DNA of 64,000 bases from Monilinia fructicola (GCA_008692225.1 VICG01000003.1:2101501-2165500), one strand, 5' to 3'. Counted from the stretch's first letter, positions 45,831 to 58,577 are shown. A program made the numbers and translations. Notes: generated by a model not told the origin, from the letters alone.

Positions 45831-47850
45831 ATGCAACACATTATCAATCGATATGAAGTTCGTGTCACTCTCCCCGCTGGCTCAGCCCGCACTTACGACA
45901 TGGCAGTTGACGTATGGTTTCTACAAAGTTACTTTAACTGCACTCTCTCGGCGTCACATATAACACGTCCCTACGTTTGAATATCCCCTAGAGTTAACAT
46001 CATACAATCATCGAAGTTGGATTATATACCCAGGGAGCGTATAATCTCATCACCTACATCACCGAGCTCCCACTGCCGATATAGCTTCCACAAAGTAACA
46101 TTCCACAAATATCGCAATAGTTCAAGTCATCGTTTTTCTTTATCGCGGAAATTTGATTGAATCGTTGCCATCTCATACATGCAATGCCGAAGAGCGCATT
46201 GTTGCAAGGGGAATTTAAACTTCATTACGATTAGTCACCGCGGGAACATGATTCTCTTGACCCAAATATATGAAGTAAAGTGAAACGAGCAGGATAAGCT
46301 CCTCTAGAAGAACCCAGGTTCTTCATCGCACAGCCCTTGCTTCCCATTTCCATTATCAGAAGTGAAGCATCAAATAAATACTTGATAGAAAGCTACATCA
46401 TTCTTTACCCATTATGGATTGTGTACTCCCTCCCTTCCGCCCCCTTCCCCCGATAAACACTGAGTAGACGATAGTTTCTCCAGAGGAACGAACGAAAGAA
46501 AGAAGAAAAGAAAGAAGAAAAGAGATGAACACAAAGTGGGACAAGATTAGCTAGGGATATTATGCAGCCAGGAGATTATCGGCACGAGCGAGACTATTGA
46601 GAAGGCTAAGCGTGACGGTATAGTCACAAAAGTGCTAGATGGGTACGAACAAACAAACTTCAGATATATCCGACCAAGCAGAAGCTTGCATATTTCCATA
46701 CTTAATCATCCATCCATCCAACCACCAACCTCTACCCTTGACACACACATTAAATTCACCGTCATCATCTTTCCCCCCCCCCCCCCCCCCCCCCCCCCCA
46801 TCGAGCGCACACCATCGCCCATTTTTCTCTCTACCCTGCACGAATTCTCCCAGCATCTCGCTCCTTCGTGTCCTCAAAGCCCACGCACTCAAGCAAGCAA
46901 ACAACCACACGCCCAGTGGCGCCGCGGTAGGATTTCTTATCTGCGAAAATGTGATTCCTCTTTCTATTCGTGTTGTAGGTGCTTCCATCGGACAGTGTAT
47001 ATATCGAGTGCAGTTTCTATTAGCGTCAGAGGAGCGCCTTGATCATAGGTATAGTGGAGACTAGGGCTACAGGCCGTCGCGGCTGCAGTTTTGCCGTCTT
47101 GGGTAGTTTTTGGGTGCGGCTTTGGTGCGGCGTGAGATGAGATGAGATGAAGATGAGATGGGATGGGATGGGATGGATGGATAAGATGGCATTGGGTGGA
47201 TCCATGTGAAGGTGACGTTCGAGCGACATGATGTAATTGGTCCTTGTTTTACCGTTACATTCGACTTGTAGCTTGTATCTTGGGTCAACATGGCATAATC
47301 CAGACATTCACGATATGGCTCAATGGTAGTTTTAACAGGAGATCTTTCTTGACTGAAAGGAAGAGAGGCCTAGGATATATTATATCACTGGTCGAAGCTA
47401 CCAGCGTTTGTCAAGTCTGCCATCATTTTAGGCTGGAAACTCCGTTCATGCCTCTACTAACAATACAATGAACATCATACATGTTTTTGGTATGGTCTAT
47501 TTTTGATTGTCTATTGCAAATCTTGTTTCATCGTTTTATGTATAACTAGTTGAAGGTGACCGAGCCTTAAAATCTGACTCTCATTCAGAAATCTCCTCCC
47601 ATAAACAACTAAAGCAAAAACAACGTTTTCCGAATCTACATTCTCATCTCGGACATCATATGCCATCCAAGATCTCGTCATCGCTTTGAAGTTAGCTGAG
47701 ACCTTGAAGGGAGTGACGGCAACAGCTGACGTTCCACCGGAAAATACCACTTGCCTTCCGATAAATCAATACTAAGAACAATAAGACGATAACTGGTGCA
47801 ATTCTGGTTGCGGGGGTTGGAGAAACCGATGCTCTTCACCATCCACAATT
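45831..47850. other. intergenic interval with a poly-C tract
   Basis: About 2 kb with no recognised gene. It contains AAAGAAAG repeats near 46490-46520, the long C-run listed separately and GATGAGAT/GGATG repeats at 47135-47180. Pro-rich ORFs across the C-run are artefacts. Confidence 0.5.
46773..46799. repeat. 27-nt poly-C homopolymer
   Basis: An uninterrupted run of 27 C. This is unusual for an ascomycete genome and could mark an assembly join or a real, unstable tract. Confidence 0.95.
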
Positions 47851-48714
47851 TCATCCTCTCGAAGCATCCAGTCTTCGCCTCATTGCCAAAACCTCCTTGC
47901 ATACCATGTCAACCCAAGCGTCATACCTTTGTCACGTTAGTATATATCTCCATCAATCGTCTCAGCTCACGACTTCAAAAGATAAAAGATCACATACTCT
48001 GAAATGCCATCTCCCCAATCCACCCTCTCATACACTCCCTTCTCTTCCTCCTCCTTGGCTGTCAACCCCGCTCCCCTACCTACTTTCCTATCCGCCCTCT
48101 CCGTCGCTCCAACCCCCATAAACAATGCCCTCGGCGTAATCCCCACAACAACCTGCCACAAACTCCCGAAATTTCTGATCCGGCTCGATGGCCTCCAGAG
48201 AACTAATTCCACTTCTCAAATTATCATTTTTCGGACCAACGATACTGTTTCCCATTCTACCTTTTCCGGATGGTGATCGATATTCTGGGTTATGTTTTGT
48301 ATTAGAGGATGAGTATGGATTGAGGTTGGAATTGGGAGAGATGGGTGTAAGGCTTCTGGCGGGACGACCTTCCATGCGGAGATAGAATTCCTCCCGGGAG
48401 ACATCACGGCCCATGGCTCGAACTGTCTGGGTGTGGAGACGAGAGAGAATGTCGAGATCGCAGGCATGGGGTCCAATTGCGCAGAACGTGGTTGGATCTG
48501 TGTTTTGTTAGAATGGGTGCTGGCTTTAGATGAAAGCTGGCGAAGGAAGAATGGGAAGAGAGAGCTGGAAAAGTTTCTAGAAGAGAGGGTGCCACTCACG
48601 GATATTTGGGGGAAGAATTGGAGATGGAACTTCAGGTATCTGTGCTATCTTTGGAGAGAAAGTATATGAGGGACCACGACTTGCGTTACGTTTCTCGGAG
48701 TGGAAGACATGGTG
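47851..48714 (-). CDS. conserved unknown protein, 5' end not resolved (one indel)
   Basis: Exons 48714-48600, 48497-47998 and 47926-47851 join in one frame (230 codons including the stop) if one extra G is removed (CCC at 48095-48097). Splice signals are good: GTGAGT donor, TTCTAACA branch before ACACAG, GTATGT donor and ACTAAC branch. The protein reads FSPKIAQIPEVPSPILPPNI, then CDLDILSRLHTQTVRAMGRD, VSREEFYLRMEGRPARSLTP, SSLEAIEPDQKFREFVAGCC and GDYAEGIVYGG, and ends AWVDMVCKEVLAMRRRLDAS. It is clearly protein-like but I do not recognise the family. No Met was found in frame. An upstream mini-exon (Arg-Phe-Glu-Arg-Glu, about 48804-48790) is possible, so the start lies further right. Without the indel correction the frame ends at 48088. 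Confidence 0.55.
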
Positions 48715-48804
48715 CTTTGATTATTCGTATGAATTGATGATATTTGTATGATTGTTTCGATTGAGAGATAGTGTAAATGAAAACTTACTTCCCGTTCGAA
48801 TCTC

Positions 48805-50091
48805 TACTTGGATAGATCAAGTACGGCAGATGTTGAGAGAGCTGGAGAAAGATGAACAGATGGATTGGGATTTATATCAAGGAAATAACTAGAGAATGAA
48901 ACAAATTAAAAAACAAAGCTCTTTTATTGGAATGGATTCACAATAACAAAGTCAGATTCGATAGTTCACTACTTGTTTGTGAGTGGGTGAAGGTGAATGG
49001 AAGGAAGCTCAAGAGTCAAGCAAACACAGAGAATCAAAGCCGTAATCAACTTGAGCAAGTATCACTGTCATTGAAGATCTATGAACTCATTTTTTGAGAC
49101 ATCAAATTCCCATTTTCACATACAAGAGAACGCACAAGTTACTGCCATCTCCAAGTAAGAAGGAAGCGACTCACGTGTTTTCCGAACTCTTCATATAGAC
49201 CCAAAAATATCAAGAAGTGCAACGTCGCTGTAGAAATTAGATATCAAATCAACTGCACAATATTCCTACAAGATTTCTCTATCCGTCAATAGTCCTATTT
49301 CTTTTTTGAGCAATTGACAAGTTTGCAAGAAGCCTCCATTCACGAAAAGCATTGTAATACCACTTTCAAAACATGGTCTCATGTGAGCTTATGCAAACTC
49401 AGACATGCAACAAAACCATCCTCTCAGAAATCTTAAATCCATGTAAAATTCAAGGGGCACTTTTGAACCACGACTTCCCCAAGTACTACTTTTGAGCAAA
49501 GTACCTACAAAGGACCTACTAATCTATCGATTTCTTAAAGTCAAGAAAAAAAGAAGACTACCTAGGTACCTACTCGCAATGGGAATTTCTAGATCATCCA
49601 TGGATGCCATTAAATCAGCCATTATCACGATTCCCAATCTCCTAAGCTCATACCTCAGAGTCCCCATTCACCAAAAATGGGAAGCGACGACACTATCGAA
49701 CCAATGTTGTCCCATTATGCACCCACTACCCACTAGTGGGAGACTAGCAAAGGTACTGTGCATGAAGACATGCAACAAGGACTAGGATCTGTGGATACAA
49801 TTTGACTGGGGTGTCATTGATGATTCATCTCTCGCATTGGTGAATGGCAGTATCGACTGTAGATATATGACTAATTCCATACATATGTATGCAGTGGAGC
49901 TTTGTCAGGTTGTTGTCTGCAGCAAGGCTCCCAGCTAGCTACAGCGATGAGTGTATATTAAGTGTTATATATCGTGCATGAAGCGTACATGATGCTTAGA
50001 GATGAGGTCTCACAGGCGGCATACGTAGAGCGAAGGGCTTGAAGCCATCTATTCACCGAATCCTAAACTATATTAATGTATTTTTTACCCC
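48805..50091. other. intergenic
   Basis: About 1.3 kb. It should contain the missing 5' end of the gene to its left and the 3' flank of DPP5. A 97-codon plus-strand frame at 49492-49785 shows no domain. Confidence 0.45.
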
Positions 50092-52526
50092 TTAGATCCA
50101 TGGTCCACTCTGAAGAACCGCTCTATACTCCACATCATCTGGGCTTGAATATGCGGGTAAACCAACATGTTCATTCAACCAATCAAGCACCGTCTTATGC
50201 CATACCAAACTATTTTCCTGTTTCAGAACCCAGTGATTTTCATCGGGAAAGCTCAAGAATTTACTCTTGACGCCCTTGGATTGAAGAACATTAAATGCAG
50301 CTAGACCTTCTGCAATTGGAAGACGATAATCTAGCTCGTTATGGTTGATAAGATGAGGGGTCGACCAGGCATCTGTATGGTTTGCTGGATTCCAGCGTGC
50401 ATAATTATCGTAGTTCTCCCAGAGAGTTCCATTGAAGTCGTGTTGCATGAACCAGAGTTCCTCAGTAGTGTATTGACCAAGAGTATTAAAGCATCCATCG
50501 TGTGTAAACAAGGCCTTGAATTTGCGTCCAAGAGGATGGCCCTGAATCCAATTTACCATATAACCACCATAGCTAGCTCCCAAGGCAATGGCGCGATCGG
50601 TGTCAACATATGGGAGATTTTTTTCAATGTATTCCCATCCTTTGACGAGATCATTATAAGGTCTGCCACCCCATTGGTTTTGAATTCCGTCAGTGAGTTC
50701 TTGGCCAAAACCTGTACTACCGGTAGGGTTGAAAGCTACAACGATATAGCCTTGTTCAGCGAAGACAGCCATGTTCCATCGGTTACTCCAAAGATCCTCG
50801 GTAGCGCCTTGAGGTCCACCGTGGATGTAGAACGCTAGGGGGTACGTCTTGCCTTCAACAAACGTACTAGGCTTGATGATCCAAGCATGAACTAAGTAAT
50901 CGCCATCGCCTTGGTAGTAAAACTCAGAGATAAACTCGCGAGAAAGTCCATAGGCCTTGAGACCATTAAGATTGGATGAGATGGTGGTAACACCGGATGA
51001 GGCATTGGTGGAAGCTGAAACAATAGGATCTACGGAGGAGAAGATAGAGTTGTCGAGGAAGCTTGAACTGCTAACGAGTAGTTTGTCCTCTCCTAGGGGA
51101 TGGAGTTCTGTTACACCACCGTCTTTGTAGATAATGGATGGAAGAGTTGTGTTTACGGGATCCGAAGAAAGGGTAAAGAGTCTAACCCTAGCAAAATCTT
51201 CAGCTACTGCATAGAGGGATTCGCCATCTTGGCTATAAAGGAGCGCGCTTGGACTACGATCCCAAGCTCCTTTTCCGTCCTCTGAAGCGTAGAATTCAAC
51301 AGCCGTCAAATCAGAAGTGACATCTGCTACTTGGAGAATACGATTCTTGTCAGATTCATAGCTGATATCCTTCATACGGACAAAAGCAAGTGATGATCCA
51401 GAGGGTGAAAAGACTACAGCGTCCGAAGCACCTTCTAAATCGGGAGTGGAGATCACTTTCAATTCTGGAGACTTCTCCGTAAACGTCGTCAATGGGACGT
51501 AGTACACATCTGACTTGGTTGTGGTAGCCTGGTTCAAAGAAATGTCCTTCGCAATGAAAGATAAACCTTTAGGGCCAATATCGAAGCTATTCAGACGTCA
51601 GAAAGCTTCTGGGACCAAAGCATAATGTCAATCACTCACTGGTTTGCTCCACCGAATGGTGGAATTGGTGATTCAAGTCCAGATCCATTCAAAACATTGA
51701 CAGGTTCACTGAGAGTGTAACTGCTGTTGCTTGATGATAGTGCGGCATACCAAATACTATTTCTCTCTCGTGCGATATCTATTTCATATTAATATCGAAT
51801 GCCAACCTATTGAGTATTGAGTCCTTACATGTGTCCCAATGTCTCACGAAAATAGAGGTATAAGCTCTTCCGGTTGTATATGGTTTTGCAGCGAGTTCAG
51901 GGTTATACAAAGTGCCATTAGGCGACGCTTGACCGCTGAAAGCTAGACCAAGAGTTCCGTTGCCAATATCAACCAGCTTGAGGTTATCTACTGCACCTGG
52001 AACCGAACCTGCTGAGAGTGGTCTATGATAATGTTAGATTGGGACATACACCCAAGACGAAGACTGTGGGAGGGTCCCGACGATATGATGCTAGCCAATC
52101 ATCACATGATTGAATCGAATTAAAATACAATACTCACTCAGCACTTGGCACCGTTGCATCTCCCACAACAAAGCTAGTTGATCCATCGTCTTCCGACACA
52201 AACCAGATAATCTTGCTTCCGTCACCAAGCCAATTCGCATTGCTGATGGCGCTAGAATTGCTAAATAGCCATGACGTGCCATTCGATAGATTAATCACGC
52301 GAAGCTCGTGGGCATTTTGGTGCTTCTCGAAAGAATACGTAGCAACGGTGTATAGAGCAAGTGTTCCATCTGCGTTTGGGATTGCTGCTCCTCGGCGGGG
52401 AGAACTCAACATAGCCTGGGGAGTGAATGTTTGTGTGGAGTTGGTATAGCCAGCATTGGCTAGGCCCGTGGACAACAGTGCCAACACCGACATAGAGCTT
52501 CTCATCGTGAACAACATGGTGGACAA
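50092..52526 (-). CDS. DPP5: secreted dipeptidyl-peptidase V (serine peptidase family S9)
   Basis: Extracellular serine peptidase that removes N-terminal dipeptides. Four exons: 52526-52138, 52022-51829, 51778-51640 and 51586-50092, joining in phase to 738 aa, the usual length for fungal DPP V. A signal peptide (SMSVLALLSTGLANAG) leads into a beta-propeller part with many N-glycosylation sites, then an alpha/beta-hydrolase domain. The nucleophile Ser lies in LGASYGGYMVNW, the Asp in HNELDYRLP and the His in PDENHWVL. The HGGPQGA oxyanion segment and FNPTGSTGFGQELTDG are also typical of S9. Exon junctions use GTGAGT and GTAAGG donors. Starts at 52526, 52517 or 52505 are in frame, and the signal peptide follows all of them. 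No indels are seen. Confidence 0.93.
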
Positions 52527-53603
52527 GTGTCCAAGTTGATTTGAGAGGAAAATGGTAGGAGGTTAGAAGGATAATCTAGAAAGGCAATTATTCGGGCAAA
52601 TGATAAGTTTTTATATGTGCACCTAGTTGCTTGTGGAATGAGTGAATTGGATTGTTATCTCAGTCCCTGATGTCGTGCTATAGTGCCAAGCTTCAAATTG
52701 GTCAACATATTGACAGTGCTACACTCAAAAAGTGTGGGTCAATTAACCTGTATGCAGTACTTCCATGTCACATTCAAATAAATTGCGGAGAAAATGTTTC
52801 CCCATAAGGTTCGTCTTATCGTGATTCCAGGATTCCATCAGGTAATTCCGGTTACTTGGTACAGTAGACCAGGGGCATACAAAAGAAGATAGAACTACTG
52901 TTACTACTCAAACTTTTATTCACGATACCAACGGCTAGTCTTTGGCTCGTATCAATTCCGATGCCCGGACAGGTGGCTTGGCCAACCTAAATACGAGGGG
53001 AAGGTGATATCTGAAGCTAGCTCCTTAAAGGGCAGGTGGCAGTATCTTGGCTATAAGCGCCAAGCGCCAAGCAACACCACGACGAATTGTTGGCGAAAAT
53101 GAGCCAACACCACGTGCTTTAAAGTCACGTGTTTACCAGAAAAAATGAGAAGGTTTGATGTTATGCTGATGCAAACTTTCTGAACCGTTCTAAACCGAGG
53201 TGCATTCTGAGGCTTGGATTGTGAGAAAGGGTAAAAGTATGACGAGGGGCAATGCAGGGATATCAGCATGCTAGATCTTAAAACGACTTCAAGGATAAAC
53301 GATTTAAGACGAAAGTGAGTAAACGAAGTCCGGCTTAACCTTGAACATTGAAATTGACATTCGTCGGGAGTTCGAGAAGAGCCCTTCCCTCTTTCTTGAC
53401 CTCTATTGAAAAAAATTTTGACGATATGAAGAATTCAATCGAATAAAGAAAAAGCGTAAATATGCCCCAAATAATGCATTCATAGCGATAGGCCCAAGTC
53501 TGAATGGTACACCTTGCACCTTTCAGAAGATATAAAATACATGCTACATACGCTTGTAGTACAGAGGAGAGTTCATTTTATTTGCCATTACCATTCCAAT
53601 TCA
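52527..53603. other. intergenic; DPP5 promoter side
   Basis: About 1.1 kb without a recognised gene. It contains the upstream region of DPP5 and the 3' flank of PHB2. Short palindromes such as CCACGTG are present but not interpretable. Confidence 0.5.
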
Positions 53604-54646
53604 TTATGCTTTTTTGTTTTTGTCTTCAAATGCCTCCGTGACATTTAAGCCCAGTCCCTCAGAGTCCAAATACATCTTGTTTCGTCCACCAGCCTCTTGA
53701 ATAATTTGAGCGATTGCTCTAGCATTCTCGATTCTCTTCAGGTCAACGTATGATCGACTCTTCTTGATAGCATCACCAATCAGCTCCGCAGAACGTGCTT
53801 CTCCTTGGGCCTTGACTATCATAGCTTGTTTCTCTTGACGTGCCTTGTCAACAACGAATGCGGCACGCTGAGCTTCTTGCTGTGCAACTTGCTTGGCTTC
53901 AACTGCTGCTGTAAATTCAGGCGAAAATGCGAGATGCTAGTTGATATTAGTATGATTATATTTCTCGGGAAATTGTATCAAAATCATACCGTCAAAGAAA
54001 CATCATCAAGCATGATGTTAAACCTCGCCGCTCTTTTTGACAAATTCTCTCTGACTAATCTTGCGACCATCTCACGTTGGGTGATCAACTGACTGGCATT
54101 GAATTGCGCAACTACACTTTTCAAAACTTCGTTCACAATAGATGGCAATACTCTCTCATCGTAGTCGGTACCTAATGTTCGGTAAATTTGGGGAAGGGCG
54201 TCAATTCGGGGCCTTGAGAGAACACGGCAGGTAATGTTGACCATCTGTAAATCCTTTGTACCAGTAAGAGAGGCGACATTGCGTGGCTTTGCTCGAACAT
54301 CGTAGTCTATAGGAGTTTCAAACCATGGAAGCTTGAAATGAGTTCCTAAACAAGAATCACAGCGTCAGTCACTGTATAGAATGTTGTTATCCCTAGAAGA
54401 AGCAACTTCCATACCTTCAGTATAAATTTGTTTACCCACACCACCTAGCCTCGTATATTTGATAGCTCTGTGACCACCATCCACGTTGAAAAGCGCATTG
54501 TTTCCAATGACCATAATTCCACCCAACCCAATGAGTGTAGCTACTCCGCCTGCTATTCCCTTTGGTGCCGGTCCTCCGCCACCTCTACCGGCTTCATTCG
54601 CCATTCTCTGCAATCTACGGAAAACATCTTGGGGATTGTTCGACAT
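53604..54646 (-). CDS. PHB2: prohibitin-2, mitochondrial inner-membrane scaffold
   Basis: Subunit of the ring-shaped prohibitin complex (Phb1/Phb2) in the mitochondrial inner membrane, which scaffolds m-AAA protease and cristae. Three exons: 54646-54415, 54345-53990 and 53936-53604, joining in phase to 306 aa. An N-terminal membrane anchor ([20 protein letters not shown]) precedes the SPFH/band 7 domain ([33 protein letters not shown], then [17 protein letters not shown]). A C-terminal coiled coil follows ([20 protein letters not shown], then [20 protein letters not shown]). The [15 protein letters not shown] tail is typical of Phb2. The gene is divergent from the CstF-64-like gene and fully intact. 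Confidence 0.95.
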
Positions 54647-55235
54647 GATGAAGGTTTCAAGAAGTCACGCACAATATAGATCTGCGAAATGACTGTAGTG
54701 GAGATTGTGGGAGGGGATATGTTAGAAGAAGAGGGGAATATTTGGGGAGCTTCAATGTTCAGATCAACAAAAACCGTCCTAGCGTATTTTTAATTTAGCC
54801 GCACACCTCTCTCTCCACACAAGCTTTGACGCCAAATGGAAGTCATGAAGCGCGATGAACTAGTAATAATAAATAAACCTTACCTGCTTAATATCTCTCT
54901 TCCCATTGCTCGAAACAAAACAACAATTTTCTAAGAATCGAATTCGTTCAGAATAGAGGTGCATTCAGCAAGCTGCCTCTTATCTCAGCAACTACAAGAG
55001 AATTTGGATTGTCAGTGCTCGTAAGGAAAGAGAGAAAGAGAGAAAGAAGGATTTTAGAGTAGCCAGAAATCACTTCTTCAAAGACTTCTGTGCCATTTCT
55101 CAATTTTGCAGTGACAAAAGAAGTGATCAATCTATTTACATTCCTTTCTCAAGCTCGAGTCTTGCAACCAAAATTTATCTCAACTATATCAATCGCGCAT
55201 ATCAATAGTTTGGAAAAGTTATAATCTCTTTCAAT
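54647..55235. promoter_or_regulatory. divergent promoter between PHB2 and the CstF-64-like gene
   Basis: A 589-bp region between two divergently transcribed genes. It must hold both promoters and 5' UTRs. No specific element can be named. Confidence 0.5.
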
Positions 55236-56403
55236 ATGTCAAAACCACCTTCCAAGTCTGTGTTTGTGGGCAATATCCCATATGGTAAATTATTATTTCT
55301 TTTTCCTTCCCTCTTCGTTGTTCTGCTGCAAAACACTAACGTACTTCAACAAAAGGTCTTACCGAAGAACAAATAGTAGATATCTTCAGTAGTGCAGGAA
55401 ATGTTGTGAATTTTCGACTGGTCTATGATCGCGAAACAGGCAGACCCAAAGGCTTCGGTTTCGCAGAATATCCCGATTCAGGTGTGTACGCTACACGGCA
55501 TATCCATTTCGCGCCCGCACTTCCTGGGTTACATTGCTAACATGTTTGCGCGCCCATCTAGACTCTGCAGCTTCTGCAGTCAGGAATTTGAACGACTACG
55601 AAATCATGAACCGAAAATTGCGCGTTGACTTTTCGAATGATGGCACCGAGGAAGAGAGTGTATGTTTAGATTTAATTATACAAAAAAACAAACATTCAAA
55701 TGAAATGAAAGCTAATTCATATCTTTAGTCTGCCCCAACATATCAACCTCCACCTCTACCTACGAATGGTCTTCCCATTCCGCCTCCATCTCTCCCAATC
55801 CCTCAACCCTCAAACACATCCTCATTACCACCTCTTCCACTAGGCATCGACCTACCCCAAGGCCTCACTTGCCCTGACGCCATCTCCCGCACTCTCAATA
55901 CTCTCCCCCCATCCCAACTCCTTGACGTGCTCTCTCAAATGAAAACACTCGCCTCGAACGACCCCCAAAAAGCCACCGAACTTATGCACCAAGCCCCCCA
56001 ACTATCCTACGCCATATTCCAAGCTCTTCTCCTAATGGGTCTCGTCCAGCCCGAGGCCCTAACCTCCGTCATTGAGTCCTCTGCCGTTGCACCCTCGTCT
56101 GCTCCACCCGTTGCAAGTATCCCTCCACCTGCCGCGCCAACCCCACAATACGGAGGCTCCGCATATCCCCCTGGATACCCACCTCCACCTCCACATATGT
56201 CAGGTCAATTAGGTATACCAATGATGGGTACGCCGCCAGTACAAGGATATGTACCACCTCCACCACCGCCAGTTCAAGCAGCCGAGCCGGATACAAATGC
56301 GTTGATGGCGCAAGTTATGGCCATGCCGCAGGAATTAATCGATAGCTTGCCACCTGCTGATAGGGCGCAGTTGATGGCGTTGAAAGCACAGTATCGTGGA
56401 TAG
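55236..56403 (+). CDS. RNA15: cleavage stimulation factor subunit 2 / CstF-64 (Rna15-like) RNA-binding protein
   Basis: Nuclear mRNA 3'-end processing factor that binds the U/GU-rich element through an RRM. Four exons: 55236-55284, 55356-55481, 55562-55659 and 55729-56403, joining in phase to 315 aa. RNP2 is VFVGNI and RNP1 is KGFGFAEY, and the RRM ends [11 protein letters not shown] hinge domain follows that would bind CstF-77/Rna14 ([20 protein letters not shown], then [16 protein letters not shown]). Then comes a Pro/Gly linker and the CstF-64 C-terminal helical domain ([20 protein letters not shown]) that contacts Pcf11. Introns have CACTAAC and GCTAAC branch points. The 3' end converges with ADE2, 259 bp apart. 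Confidence 0.92.
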
Positions 56404-56662
56404 ATTGCCGATTTGGTTTGAAGGGAAGCACGTCAGTTAGGGTTGCAATTGTGCATAATTTTTACTTCATGCTAATCCAATGGATTCTGTGGTTAGACAT
56501 CAGGCGTTGATAGGTAGTTGGGGACAGGAAACAATTAAGTAAACCCATCAAGCAAGTGTAAATTGAATTTTAAATTCTACTGGTCTATTTTTGTTCAAGC
56601 TATGTGTTCTTTTTGGATAGTTGAAATGCGTGGTATCAATGTGCTTTTGCGCCTTTCAAGGA

Positions 56663-58577
56663 TTAATATCCCTGCCATCCGACCTCTTCCAATCTTCCCT
56701 TCTTCCCTACAACTTCATCCTCCATTTTCCTCATATACTCCTCCATCTTCCCGAATACCACACCATCACTTGCCCCTATTATCCTAGCAGCCAGTAATGC
56801 TGCGTTGACACTGTTATTGATTGCAACAGTTGCAACGGGAACTCCTCTCGGCATTTGCACTATACTCAGGAGACTATCCATTCCGTCTAATGTACTACCC
56901 TTCACTGGTACACCAATAACTGGCAGGGGAGTCTGGGCAGCGATCATACCAGGTAAATGAGCAGCTCCACCAGCAGCAGCTATAATGACCTTAAAGCCAT
57001 TTGATGCGGCATCCCGCGCAAAATCTGCCATGAGTTGTGGTGTACGATGTGCGGATGTTATGGTAAGGAAATATGGGATTTGGAGAGAATCGAGAATAGC
57101 GAGACCAGGTTTTAGGATAGGCAGATCTGAGTCTGAGCCCATAGTAATAGCGACAAGCTTTTGTGGGGAGGAAGGAGACGAGGTTATGGAAGATGTAGAT
57201 TTGGGGAGGCCTTTGCGCTCAGCGCGCATGTTGTCATTGAGAGTGATTAGGGGGGAGATGAGTTGTTCGGCTTGAGCCATAGAGCTACCAATGACAGTGA
57301 TGTGGCCGATTTTGCGGGCTGGTTTAGACTCCTTGCCGTACATGTGGAGGTTGGCTGTGGGTATCGCTGCAGCTTGTTGCATTATTTCGTTGTGGGAATC
57401 TTTTGATGCGCCACCAAGGATGTTTAGCATGATGGTAGCGGGAAACATTGAAGGAATGGTTGAGTTGGGAAAGGTTGGCATAATGCCTAATATAGATAGG
57501 AGTTGGGATTTGTATTGTGACATTGTTGGGCATGCTTCGATTGTGTAGTGTCCTGAGCTGTAGTGTGGTAGGTAGAAGTCAGTACTGGTTCTTTTTATTG
57601 TGAGCATTTAAGGGCTAAGATGCTTACTTATGAGGTCGAGGAGCAATCTCATTGACCAATAGTTGTCCATCTTCCATGACAAACAACTCAACTCCAAATA
57701 CACCTTTGCCCCAAAGACTGCCTACTGCTTTCCGTGCTAGTGCTTGTGCTTTCTTTTGGAGTTCGTTGGAAATTCCTCTTGCAGGGGCATACACTAGTTT
57801 GCAGATGCTATCTTCATGAATTGTCTCAACGACAGGATATGCGATAGTGGAAACCCCATCGTTGGAGACTTCATTTTCTGTCTTCACAACCATCACTGCA
57901 AGCTCCATTTTAAAGTTCGCCCATTTCTCGGCATACAATGATCTATCCTTCAACACTTCCAGGGCATTCTTGATATCAGCTTCCGATTTCACGGGACAAT
58001 TACCTCGTCCATCGTAGGCGTCTTTCCTCGCCTTCAGCATGAATGGATACCCATGTGTGCGCCCGAACTCTTCAAGGTTTCCAGCTTCCACCGCCTGTGA
58101 TGTTGCGGTCTGTACTCCGGCTTTGGCAAAGTGTTCCTTCTGCAAATACTTGTCTTGAATTACTCGTAATGTTTTCCAGCCTGAATCCACGTTAATGATG
58201 TCATCACAGGGAATTCCAATGGCTAGAAAAATCAAGGGATTCCGACCCTTCATTTCCCTTCAACCAATATTGCGCAATGAAAATTCAACGAAGTACCTAC
58301 TGGGTTGCACTTCCACCCCAGAATTTGCGAGTTCTTCTAAGACATATGTATCCACATGTTCAATCTCTACTGTCAAAACATCGACTTTCTTTGCAAGTTC
58401 GCGGATTTTCTCTGCATCGATGAAAGAGCCATCGAGATGATCATTCTTCGCATTGACTTGCTTAGCTGGAGAATTTGGCGCATCAAGAATGATGACTTTG
58501 ACACCAAGAGGATTCGCAGCTTCGCATAGCATCTGCCCCAGTTGTCCTCCTCCTAAAAGTCCTACAGTTTTCTCCAT
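56663..58577 (-). CDS. ADE2: phosphoribosylaminoimidazole carboxylase (bifunctional Ade2)
   Basis: Cytosolic purine-synthesis enzyme converting AIR to CAIR. Three exons: 58577-58301, 58180-57628 and 57557-56663, joining in phase to 574 aa, the typical fungal length. The N-terminal PurK-like ATP-grasp part starts TVGLLGGGQLGQMLCEAANP and contains KTLRVIQDKYLQKEHF, KARKDAYDGRGN and VNEIAPRPHNSGHYTIEAC. The C-terminal PurE domain has ITMGSDSDLPILKPG, TSAHRTPQLM and AAAGGAAHLPGMIAAQTPLP. Intron 1 (58300-58181) removes a region where an earlier TCTAG could serve as acceptor. The acceptor at 58181 is preferred because it restores the conserved Gln-Pro-Ser-Trp-Lys junction. No disruption is visible. 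Confidence 0.95.

Noticed and set aside
46632..47064. Pro-rich ORFs across the poly-C run
   Set aside because: Openness is caused by the C homopolymer; no domain or splice signals.
58181..58253. Earlier acceptor for ADE2 intron 1 adding about 15 residues
   Set aside because: It would insert an unconserved stretch before the Trp-Lys-Thr-Leu-Arg block. The acceptor at 58181 restores the family junction.
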